DNA from: Actinomortierella ambigua
Taxonomy: Eukaryota > Mortierellomycota > Mortierellomycetes > Mortierellales > Mortierellaceae
NCBI GenBank assembly: GCA_016098155.1
Contig: JAAAJB010000059.1
Span: 1 to 47,184 of the forward strand
Length of the DNA: 47,184 bases
Direction of reading: 5' to 3'
The notes under the pieces were generated by a model. It saw only the letters and a list, made by a program, of their open reading frames with translations. It had not been told where the DNA came from and did not search any database. Shown here one piece after another: positions 26,207 through 37,294 of this stretch; within the stretch, counting starts at the first letter, position 1, and each line of letters opens with the position of its first letter. The translations under genes and the position numbers were made by a program.

Positions 26207-28593
26207 AAAAAAAGACAAAAAAAAAAAAAAAAAAAAAGGGTTGTGGGTTGTAGACTATCCAGCAAAGTATATTTCTCTCTTGTTGAACAAAGTATATTTT
26301 TATTTTCTTAGATGTAGTTCTTGAGTATGTATCACTGTCAATCAAACGTTGTGTACCACATCCGCAACGGGAAAAAGAGTTGATAAGCCGAGATTCAACC
26401 CAGCAATCATGATAAAAAAAAAAGTCATCAGCAACATCAGCAACGTCAGCGACATCAGCGACAATCAGGTATTCCACATCCACGCGATTATTTTCCATGT
26501 AACTGCTTGTGGTTGGTAAAATGACTGAAAGGGATATCATGCACGGGTTGAACTGGGGGGGGGGGTGTGTGAAGAGGAGGAGAAAGAGGGAAGAGGAAGA
26601 AGAGGGGCAGGAAAGGAAGGGACGGAGAGAGAGACAGAAAAGAGAGACAAGGAGAAAGAACGCGTGAAGAGTGGGACGGGAAGAGTAAGAAAGTCATGCA
26701 CAAAGGCGCAATGCAGAAACATCACAACACAATTGAGATACACACAACAAACACACACACACAACACAAAAAAACACAACACACACCACACACCTTGCAG
26801 ATGGTAACTCGAGACAGAAACGGAGTTGAAGGGAGGAAGAAAAAAAAAAAAGAGAAACTACTCTAGTAAAGCGGTTTATTCGGGGATTGCCCATGTGTAC
26901 CGGCGCACAAGTGGGGTGGTGCTGCTCTGTGTTCTTGCGCTCTGTTGTGCAATCCAACTCTTGTTGATTGGCTTACAACTAGGGCAGGATTGGCTTGTAA
27001 CAAGTGCGCACGTCCCACTCCACGCCACACCACGTTGTGGGACTGCCCAGATGGATGGGCGGGTGGAGAGGCAGGGCGGGAAGAATACCATCCATGCAGG
27101 TATGGTTGCTGATTGGTTTGTCGGGTTGTCCGAAGGGGGTTGAATGGGAATGGGATAGGGGGGTGGGAGGGAGCACAAGGAGGTGGGAACACACACACAC
27201 GCACACAAATACATACGCATTCTTTTTGTTGCATATAGCCTGCCCATCCCTCCTCGTCCTCTTCCTCTTCCTCTCCAGCGAGATGTATTTTTTTTCGCGA
27301 AAATATATTGAGCTACATGTGCCACCAGTCGAAGGGCATGATCTATCATTGTAGGGTAGTTGAAAGCCAGCAGCAATCTAAGACAGAGAGAACATCGTCT
27401 ATTTGCGCGGCAATAATAACAAAGGGAGTTTTTGGGGAAATGGTGGTGGTGGTGGTGGGGAAAGGACAAGAGAGAGAGGGGGATAGAGAGAGAGAGAGAG
27501 TGATTCAGCCCTTTTTCCGTTGTGATTGTTGTCATCGCTGCAGAGATATTGGTGGCATGTGGCAACAACAAAATGACACGCCCAACACACGCGAAGAGCA
27601 CGAGCTGAGCGTGGAATGCATTGGTGTTTGTGAAGAAGAAAAGCCACCTCGATTGTTCCCCCCTCTCTCTCTCTCCCCAACGAAGGACGTTGAATGCGAT
27701 ATCGGTGATAAAGACAAACGATGACGGAAGTGTCGTATTGTGTCGTGCAAAGTGAGATAGGAGCGTCTCTTCTTTTTTTTGGGGGGGGGGGGGTGTCATA
27801 TGCTTCTTGCGCTTTTGAGCGCGACATTTTTTTTTGTCGTGCGAGTGGAGTAGAGGTAAATGACAAGTGATATTTATCCTTTATGTTTTTCTCGTTCTCG
27901 GTCTCTTTGTCCTTGTCTTTGTGCGTTTTGTTTACGAGCATTGTGGGAATGCGGCCAGTAAAAAAGTAGTCGATGGCATGGATGTGAACGGCCGAGCAGA
28001 CTGTCTATGGTGGACAGAGACACTGCTGATCAATAAAAGTGTCAGGGACAATTGGGATATTGTCTCACATTGATATTATTATTGTTGTGTGTGTTGTGTG
28101 TGCACCCTTTCTCCATTTCTTTTCTCTCTCTCCCCCTCCCCTGTCTGCGGCAGATGAGGCAGAGTTTGTCATCAGGGTGGCGTGGCGGCGTGAAACAAGT
28201 TGTTCTGTGGGCCTGTAGAAGGGCGGGAACTCTAGAAGAAAATAACAGATAGTCAGATACAATAGGTGGATATTGTACAACTGGCAGATACAGGCCCCGC
28301 CAAGGTGCGCAGAGGACGAGGAAGAGGATGCCAAGGAGGACCAGGAACAAAGAAAGAAGAAGGAGAAGGAGAAGGAGGAAAAAAAAAAAAGGAAGAATAA
28401 GATGTAAGCGTAGAATCAAAATGAGGTGCCAGGTGTCGGGTAGAAGCTAGGTTTCCTTCCTGACATCTGACACCTAGCCAAGGAGACTCGAGCTGGAGCT
28501 TGTTTTCTTTTGAAGTAGCGCAGATCTGCAGTGTTGGGGCGAGGGGAGAGGGAGGCGGAGAGTGGCTATCTGGAAAGGGTGCAAGGGACAGGG

Positions 28594-28594
28594 T

Positions 28595-28625
<31 letters not shown>

Positions 28626-28658
28626 GGTGGTGGTGGTGGTGTTCGTGGTGGTGGTAGT
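28594..28658. repeat. Compound (TTG)n/(TGG)n microsatellite
   Basis: About ten TTG units pass into TGG units, then a degenerate GTGGTGGTAG tail. The repeat lies in noncoding sequence. Confidence 0.85.
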
Positions 28659-29082
28659 GGGTAGTGGGTAGTAGAGGAGGTCCTTTTTGATCCTTGGCAT
28701 TTGGGGCGGTGTGCAGGTTGGTTGGATAGCAGGCGGATGGCGCAACAACGCAGCAGTTCTATACGTACTGTACTGTACTGTACAGAACAAAGCAAGCGAT
28801 GCATTTCAGCAGGCGGCAGAAGATAGAAGCAGGGGAGCAGCAGCAGAAGAAGAGGAAAAGAAAAAGAGGATGAAGACAGAGGAGCAGAAGGAGGAGGAGG
28901 AGCAGAAGCAGAAGCAGGGTGGGTGGTTTCCCCAATAATGTGAGAGCAGGTTAAAAAAAAATGAATTGTGTGGTCAATCACCACCAACCATGGGCCAGGG
29001 CAGAAAGAAAGAAGGAAAGAAACAAAGAGGAACAAAAAGAACGCAGCAGCAGCAGAGTACAGTGCTGTACAGAGTCGGAAGG

Positions 29083-29112
29083 AGACAGACAGACAGACAG
29101 ACAGACAGACAG
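29083..29112. repeat. (ACAG)n microsatellite
   Basis: Seven uninterrupted 4-bp units in noncoding sequence; a second, interrupted group of the same unit lies at about 30768-30832. Confidence 0.9.
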
Positions 29113-31721
29113 CGAGAAGGGGTGAGGCAGAGAATCCCCAAATCTCGTTCTCATTATTCTTCTTTCTTTCTTTCTTCGTCCTTGCGGCCACAGCCCATGG
29201 AAAGGGGGGGGGTCTGCCCTTGCGTGGTGTTGGGGGGGGGGAGTGAATGAATGGTGGAGTGAAGGTCGAGAAGACAATGAAGAAGAAGAAGAAGAAGGGG
29301 ACAAGGGGAGTCATGGCTTGATGGCCGGAAAGATAGTAATGAGAGTCAAGAGTGAGAGGAGAGCGTAGCTGAGAGCTTGCAATAGGAGAATAATTATGGC
29401 AGCCTGAGGGAGAGGGGAGGTGGGAGGATGGAGCTGCAGACAAACTGAACGGCAGACAGACAGACAGACTGACTAGCAAAGCAGAACAAGGCAAGGCAAG
29501 CAAGAAGGAAACACCAACTTGCAGTACCGTGGGTAGCACTCTACTATTGCACATTTCAGGATGTTGTTAACTGCTGTTGTGTTTTTCCAATGCTATTCCG
29601 CGTGAAATGTGTGTGCGCTGTTGTATTTTGTGTGTCAAGTGTGTCTCGTGCAACCCTATATTCACCCTCTCTTATTTTTTTGTTTTGTTTTTTTCCTCCC
29701 CCGCTCTCTCTCTCTCTTTCTCTCTCTCTCTTTTTTTTTTCCCTCCCTCCCTCTCTTTTTTTTTTTTTTTACTTCTTTTCACTCTTACCCATTGCAGCAC
29801 ACATTCACTTCTTTCTCTCTCCCTCTGTCCTTCATTACCCCCCCCCTTACCACCACCACCACCACCACCACAACACTCTGACATTCTCTCGCACACAACA
29901 TACACACACACACTCTTTCTTTCTCTTTCTATCTTTCTCTTTCTCATTTCTCTTCTCTCTTCACTTGCACTCCTTCTCTCTCTACGCTTCAACGACGTAC
30001 CCGACCACCTTCTCGACTTGCACCAGGGGGGTACGACCAAATCACTCTTGGCACAATGAATGCTGACAATCAGTCTCTCCCTCCCCCCCCTCCCTTCCCT
30101 TCCCTTCCCCTCTCCCTTGGGCATCCATCCCCCCCTTTTTTGTTCCCCATTGACTCCCTCAACATTACAGCTCACTCATGCCGAGGACCAGGGGGCTGTT
30201 GTAGGAAACAATGAACGAGGAAAAGGAAGAAGCGGCGGGAGAAAGGGTGATCACAAGCGACTAGTGGCGCATCGCACTGCAGCCAACATGGAGAGGGGGG
30301 GAGAGATGCCAGGACCAACAGCAATCAGCCTAGCGCTTAACAGGCAACATTCAGGGTCCAATTGGCACTAAAAGGGCACGCACACATCCTACATACCACC
30401 TTCCCCCCATTGCCTCTCCTCTCTCTCTCTGTCTCTCTCCCCCCCTCTTCATTCTCGACAACACTTTCTGATGTCTGTCTGCCCAAAGTCTCGGATGGGC
30501 TATTCTTTTTGTTCCTGCGTCAGGACATTCCACTAAAATGCGTCGCATGTCAACAGCAGGAAGAGGATAGGGAGGGGAGGGGGGGAATTGGGCTTTTCTG
30601 ACAAAGCAGCCAGAAACAACACCCATCACATCGCAGATGCATCACCAGACTGGAAGTGCTTTGTCATTGTCTCCAATTCACTACGCACTGAAAGAGCATG
30701 AGGAGTGAAAAAGGGGGCGACAGAGCGGATAGGACGAGACAGGCGAGAAAAAGACGAGACGAGACGAGACAGACAGACCAACAGACCGACATTCATACAG
30801 ACAGACATACAGACAGACAGAACAGACAGACAGTCAAGATCTCTCCGAGTTTGAAGTCTTCTTTGGGCAACATTGATTGCAATGTATCTAGACGAATAGA
30901 CCCATGGAAGATCAGCTTGCATGTATATGTATGGGAGAGAGAGGCAGCCCTGCAGCCCTGTCGGTCTTTTGTTCAATGAATGCAGCAATCAGTTTCTTTG
31001 TCTTCTGGCATTGTGTTGCATTGCCCACTCCCGGTCACACACTCTTTTCCCCTAGCTAAAAATACCTACCACCCACCCACCCACCCACCCACCCGCTTTC
31101 TTCGCTCGACTAAATCATTCATTGCCAATTTACCTTTTTGCTCATCGTTAGAGAAGAGAGAACCTTCAAAGGAATTGAGGTTGCAAGTGCCCTTTCTTGT
31201 CTCCCACTACCACCACTCCAATCGCAATCCTTCTTCCCTTTCTTCCTTCTTGGTTTGGTTCCTCTCCAGTCAATCCCTTCACTGAGGACGAATCGAAATC
31301 TGGCTGCCTGATCTCTTCAAACTCGAATTCATTGGCACCGGCTATTTATTTCTTCTTCTTCTTCTCGCCTGTCGACAGCTAGCAGGTACATTGTCGTCAC
31401 CAATATGCAACCACCCACAAAAAAGCCTTTGGGATACAGCATATGTGCTCCAGCATGACACCTCTTCCTCCCCTCCCCTCTCACCTCAGGGCTATTGTTT
31501 CTCAGCTTCTTGTTGGTCCACCTACTAACATACTTTTCTTCCTATTTTCTCTTGTTGGTGGCCCAATCATCGGGTTGTTTCTGTTTTCTTTTTTTCCATC
31601 GTCGGTCGGTTGTTTTTCCCGCTCTATCGCTATACCCTCTCTATGACAACTCTCTAGCCAAGACGCTGCACCCTTCTTTTTTTGTGTTTCCCTCCGAGAG
31701 TCGACCACTTTTTCGCCAGTC

Positions 31722-31888
31722 ATGTCCGACCTGTTGGGCGTATCAGCCGCATCACTCACACCACCACAGAACACGGGATTGATTTCTCAGTCACTGGACC
31801 AACAACTCATGGCTTCCATGGCTGGCTCAGCACCCACGTTGCAACAGCAGCATGATCAGCAAGCACAGCAGCAAATGCAGATCCAACA

Positions 31889-31921
<33 letters not shown>

Positions 31922-32099
31922 GATGCAGATCCAGCAGCAGCAGCAGCAACAACAACAACAACAACAACAACAACTGCAGCAAGAGCAATCTGCACGAGAG
32001 CATCATGCCCTTGTCGCCTATCAGGCTGCTCTACAGCAGCAGCAACAGGAGCAACATAGGCAACAGCAGGTAATCCAACAGCAGCTGCAGCAACAGCTT

Positions 32100-32134
<35 letters not shown>

Positions 32135-32575
32135 GCAGCAGCAGCAACAACAACAACACCTTCAACAACAGCAGCAGCAGCATCTTCAACAGCAGCAACA
32201 GCTTCAGCAGCAGCAGCAACAACAACAACAACTACAGCAACAGCAACTACATCAACAAATACAACAATCTGCTGTCTCTCAAGTTGTTGAAGGTGGATCA
32301 CTGACGCTTCAAGCAACCGAGACAATCTCGCCTCAAGACTTGCACCAACAGCAGCAGGTGCGTCAAGCACTTCAGCAACATCACGAACAGCAACAACAAC
32401 CTCAGGCCATCGTCGTTTCCATTTGTACAGGCCCTAGCGTTCAGCAGGTGGTTCTAGTCAGCCCTCCGATCTTGCCCATTGATGGTCAGCCAGTACCTAC
32501 CATGACACCACTTTCGTTGCAGCATGCGATGGAAATGCAACAACATCAACAGCATCAGCATCAACAACAACAGCA

Positions 32576-32623
<48 letters not shown>

Positions 32624-32637
32624 CCAGCAGCACCAGC

Positions 32638-32668
<31 letters not shown>

Positions 32669-35600
32669 GCAGCAGCAGCAGCAACAGCAACAACAGCAAG
32701 CACAGCAACAGCAACAACAGCAAGCACAGCAACAGCAACAAGCGCAACAACAGATTCTGAATGCAATGTCCGCGACGGTTTCACCTAATGGAAGTGCGAG
32801 CGCAATGATGCAGGACCAACTCCTTGCTCAATCCAGTCAGCCTACACCTGTTATCCCTTCGCAGCAGCCAACTACTCTCCAGCGACCGATGCATCGCCCT
32901 CAGTTGTCATTTGACGGCCTTCAGTCTGTGGATGTTCAGGCGCTCAACGCACAGCTTCATCATCAGCAACAGCAAGAACAGCTTCGTCAGCAGCAGCAGC
33001 AACAGCAACAACAACAGCAGCAGCAACATCAGCAGCAGCAGCAACAGCAGCAGCAGCAACAGGAGCAATTGCGCCAACAGCAGCAGCAACAATTACAACA
33101 GCAACAGCTTCAGCAACAACAGAACGAACTGATGATGGCTGCAGCTGCTGGAATGACAGTCTCTCAGCAGCAACAGGCAGTGGAGCAAGCGATTGCACAC
33201 GGTGCCTTGGCACCCGTTAGTCAAGGAATGCTGACTATGGGAACATCCCAAGGACTTCATCCAGGTGCAAAGCCTCTTGAATCGATGCACTCTGCACAAG
33301 TGGCTCAAGTGGCCCAGATACAACAGCAGATCCATGCACAACAAGCTGCTTTGAGCGCTCAACAATCTGGATTCCCTATGGGGTCCAGTATGGATTTCAC
33401 TCCGGCCCCGGCGATGCATGCAACTACCATTGTCCAAACCACAATGGCAGACATGAGCTATCCTACCCCTTTGTCGTCCGCCGATGGCAACACGAATTTC
33501 ACGCCTATGGTACCCTCAATGCAACCAGTGGTAACTCCGCACTTTGCACAAGGAGCAGGAGTTCAACCCTCATTTGTCTCCCCTGACTCCACTTTGGGCC
33601 AAAACCCCGCCACAGTTGCCGCTGCTGCCAACACGATTGCTCGCCACCGCAGAAATCCATCATCAGGTCAACATTCGCCAGAGCTCAAGATGATGTTTCA
33701 GAAGCAGGAGATTCTTCACCAGCAAGAGTTTTTGCAGCAGCAACAGGCAAAGATGGCGGCGAAGGAGCAGGCGATCTTTGAAGGTCTCCAGCAAGTCGAG
33801 CCTCATCAGACTCGCTCTCCTCGTGCGGCTGCTGCTGCAGGACTGAAGATTAACGTCGCCGACATCCAGGCTCGCGCCATGCCGCTCTCCGCGCTGGCCT
33901 CGCCAAGCGAGTCTTCTCAGCTCTACTCACCAGGACCTTTGTCGGCACCTTCGCCTATAATTGGACCTGTCAACAACTCGCTTTTGGACACCATCATGGA
34001 GGTTTCATCTACATTCCAACAGCAAAAGTTGAACGACACCAGCACAGACACCATGGAGGTGCTTGAGCTTCCCGCCACCACACGCTCAGAGCTCGCAGAA
34101 CTGACCAAACAGGAATTGATCGAGAAAGTCATGGAGTACGAGCGTAAGATGGATGCCCTGCCGGTACGGAGGATGAGCCATGCACGACAAGCATCGATGG
34201 ATAAGGCCACTGCTGCAGGTGAGTTTTTATTTATATATTATTTTTCTTTCAGGATCACTGTTGGTATTTGGACGCGCGAGTATTGACTTGATTGTTGCTT
34301 GCTTTTTTTTCGTTTTCTTAAAGGTTTAGTTGGCTCGGTCATCCCTCGTCCAAGTCCTCCGACACAATCTTCGTCGGCACCTACTTTGCCAACCTCAGCT
34401 ATGATGGCAACACCGCAACCAACAGCGTCAGCAATGTCTACACCACCGTCGTATCCTCAGTCTTCACCAACAGAGGAAATGGAAGCTGTTGTCAAGCAGG
34501 AATCGGCAGAGAACAATAAGACTCTGTCTCCTCTGCTGACCGCTCACCAGGTCAAGTCCCCAACCAATTTGCATGCCGTCATTGCTGCGCCATCGCAGGA
34601 CGATGAGGAGGACGAAGAGGGTGATGGCGACGGTGATGGTGATGAAGACGAGGAGGAGATTGATGAACTTGAGGAGGATGATGGCGAAGACAAGCCTGCA
34701 AGCTCGAGTGGAGGCTCCAATAAGGACAGAACCAAAGAAAGCACACCGCGGCAGCTGGTCTGCCTCTGGAGGGACTGCAACACGCCCTTTGAGACGATGG
34801 ATGAACTGAACGCTCACATGACGGGAGTTCACATTGGCAGCGGCAAGGCCAGCTACTATTGTGATTGGCAGGGCTGTCAGCGCCAACAGAAGCCCTTCAC
34901 CAAGCGCCACAAGATGTACAACCACCTGCGTACTCACACTGGTGAACGACCCTTTAAGTGTCTTGTTGAAGGTAAACAGCCCTCGATGATCGCGTCGTTT
35001 CTAATCAAGCATAGAAAAAAAAAAGGCGATCTTTGTGTTATGATACTGACTCTTCCTCCCCTCCTTTTTTTAATGACTGGCCAATGTAGGATGTGACAAG
35101 AGGTTCTCACGACCAGACTCGCTGACTACTCACACAAAGACACACTCGCAAATACGACCATACAAGTGCCCGGTTGAAGGGTGCAAGAAGGCGTATTATC
35201 ATGCTCGCTCGCTCAAGAAACACGAACTTTCGCACGAGTCCAAGGTTGGAGGCGAGCGAAGCGTGCGCGGATCAAATCACTCTGCAATGAACAAGGACGA
35301 CAAGGCCAATGGCCCAACAAAGGATGGCTCTAGCTCTGGATTGGGCGTGTCGTCGTTGGTCGTGCAACAGCAGCAACAACAACACCCTCACTTTGGTCAT
35401 CCTTATCATCCCGACTTTACTGCAGGCAGTGGACGGGCTAGCAAACATCGGCACCAGCGACAACTGAGCCAGACCGTTAATGTGTCAACGGACACTGCTA
35501 TGGCGCCAAGTATGTTGCCGTCGACGACATCCCCTGGCACTAATCCTGCTGTGCAGATGAGCCTTGTGTCACACCCTTTCTCAGCGATGAGCAGTACCGC

Positions 35601-36318
35601 CAACGCCACGAACAACCTTATTGCCGTTTCAACGGCCATGAACGATCTCAATAACAATGGAAGCATCCAACTGAACGACCTTACAAAACCCATCACCATG
35701 AATGACGACCACTCTAATACTTCAGCCTCCATTCCCCTCCCAACACCGGTTCTCTCGGCACAAAACTCATCCAACTCGGTTCCTTCATTGGCGATGGTCA
35801 TGACAAGCGCCTCTATGGCAGCGGCCAACGCTGTTGGGGTACCGATGCCGATCGACAGCATGTCGCCAACGACAGCCGCCGTGGCCGCAGCAGCAGCCGC
35901 AGCAGCCTCGGGAATGAATCACTCTCAGCCGGCCTCACTTGTTGGATCGACATTGCACTCGACGGCCACGAGCTCGAATCCAACGCCGCACGGATCTCCA
36001 GGATATCAAACAGCGACCATTCTCCCGAATCCTACAGCAGCAGCCGTGGCAGCAGCAGCGAATGCCGCCTTTATGTCGGTGCCAGGTGCCGTGACTGCAA
36101 ATGGCGGTATTGTGTCGCCAGTGGCAGCAGGGCTACCTCCGACGCCAGGAGGGGTGATCGGTGTTATTCCCGGCATGGGTCTCTCCCAGGGCATCGTCTA
36201 TGGACTGCCGCCTCCTGTCGGTGGCCGCCCATTGTCGCCAGCTGGCTCAAATGTTGTCTCTCCCGTGAGTGTCGAGCACGCGTTCTCAAACGTGATGCCG
36301 GGCCAACAACCCAATTAG
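31722..36318 (+). CDS. GLI/ZIC-like C2H2 zinc-finger transcription factor with extreme polyglutamine
   Basis: Three exons, 31722-34218, 34324-34971 and 35090-36318, giving 1457 aa. Residues about 40-490 consist largely of Gln runs, two of them about 20 and 22 long, encoded by mixed CAG/CAA. A middle Ser/Pro/Gln region follows, then a strongly acidic stretch (about 915-950). Four C2H2-type fingers lie at about 979-1098: CLWRDCNTPF, the second with CDWQGCQRQQKPF, then CLVEGCDKRFSRPDSL and CPVEGCKKAYYHARSL. The first finger pattern with long inter-cysteine spacing and QKPF resembles GLI/ZIC-type fingers and would bind DNA. The C-terminal 350 residues are low-complexity Ala/Ser/Thr/Asn. The glutamine and acidic regions are typical of transcriptional activators. 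The zinc-finger exon junction at 34971/35090 splits a Gly codon in the third finger. Target genes are unknown; AATAAA at 36619-36624 may end the transcript. Confidence 0.88.
31840..33130 (+). repeat. CAG/CAA polyglutamine-coding tracts
   Basis: Several blocks (about 31842-32270, 32535-32755 and 32958-33120) are almost entirely CAG/CAA codons with occasional CAT/CAC/GCA. They are in frame in the zinc-finger gene. Confidence 0.95.
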
Positions 36319-37003
36319 CCTCAACACACCTTATGATAGTAATGACTTTTTTTTTCGTTCTTTCTTTCTCCTTCTTTCTTGCCCTTCTTTCAGATATTTG
36401 CATCGTCGATTGTATGATACGTCGCGCGAGAGGAGTGCAAAACTCAATTCTCTCATTCTCTCACTCTCTCTTCTCTTCGCTTTTCTCTTTTTATTTATTT
36501 CACGCCTTCTACACAACACTTTTTTTTTTATCTGTCTCTCCTCCCCTTTTTCGTTCCACATGCTGTCACTTTTTTTTCCCCCTTCATTGCACCCCTCCCT
36601 TACCTATACCCCCTTCACAATAAACTCATTGTCAAAACGATGTTGCTATCGTGGATGTATGTTGGCACTTGTACTCATCAGTCAAGCATCGATTGATTGA
36701 TGGACCACATAAAGGTACAAAAAGTTGTTTTCTCTCAGTCAACCCCTTCTTCTGCCACACCCACAGACGATGTAAGAGTACCTTTGTCGAGGACACTCGT
36801 TCCCTTCAGTATTGTGTAGCATCACAAGCTGAATTCATGGGCAAAACTTATCCTCGCATTATTTAAACTCGCTTTGCAATAAAAAAAAATAACACCAGCA
36901 GCAGGCGTTTCTTCATATCCGTGAGAGCGATGTTGTTGCCGATTGTGCTGTTCATAAATACTTCTGCCTAGAACTTCCCGTGTTTCTATCATTGCAAACG
37001 AGG

Positions 37004-37036
<33 letters not shown>

Positions 37037-37294
37037 TGTGTGTTGGAGCACAACGCCACGCGAGGGAGCCTTCTCTTGTTGCTTTACCTCTGCAGGCTAC
37101 GGCACTTGGCGTGCTTTGCAAACATTGTCTTCATCCCGCATCTTTTGTGATTCCATCTTCTCATCGATCCCCTCATCACCGCGTGACAACAAAGTGCAAA
37201 GCCTCGACTACTATTTTACTCAAAAAAAAGGAGAGAATAGTAATAATAAAAAAAGACTAGCGTGTTTCCCAAGGCTGCGGTGCGACAAGACTCG
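36319..37294. other. Intergenic region between zinc-finger and F-box genes
   Basis: C/T-rich sequence follows the regulator, with a possible poly(A) signal AATAAA at 36619-36624. A (GT)n microsatellite of about 14 units covers 37006-37034. Poly-A (36881-36888) and A/T-rich sequence precede the F-box start. No gene was recognised. Confidence 0.5.
37006..37034. repeat. (GT)n microsatellite
   Basis: About 14 uninterrupted GT units in intergenic sequence, followed by degenerate units. Confidence 0.9.

Larger units (their letters stand above)
26207..31721. other. 5.5-kb low-complexity region without a convincing gene
   Basis: Nearly every strand and frame consists of simple sequence: A and G homopolymers, GA/CT tracts, (CA)n, and (TTG)n at about 28594-28658. 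There are also ACAG repeats (29083-29112 and 30768-30832) and a CCAC repeat at about 31067-31094. The long minus frames (for example 28253-29554) are runs of Leu/Ser/Pro/Phe from CT-rich sequence and look spurious. A short stem-loop with 17-bp arms occurs near 28422-28478. Since the glutamine-rich regulator starts at its right edge, this may be a long promoter and/or spliced 5' leader. Confidence 0.5.

Noticed and set aside
26876..27799. 307-codon minus-strand open frame
   Set aside because: Low-complexity translation with no conserved motif; sequence composed of microsatellite-like tracts.
28253..29554. 433-codon minus-strand open frame
   Set aside because: Consists of CT-rich simple sequence translating to Ser/Leu/Pro/Phe runs with no domain; no start context or splice support.
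29577..30059. Plus-strand frames preceding 30060
   Set aside because: Repeated CT and CCA tracts produce Ser/Leu/Phe-rich peptides; no motif and no consistent splice to the regulator at 31722.
31807..32750. Minus-strand frames rich in Val/Ala or Leu over the glutamine tracts
   Set aside because: Antisense of CAG/CAA repeats; polyLeu and polyAla/Val arise automatically from these trinucleotides.
37006..37034. (GT)n tract considered as Z-DNA or telomere-like sequence
   Set aside because: A simple dinucleotide microsatellite; no telomeric unit is present.
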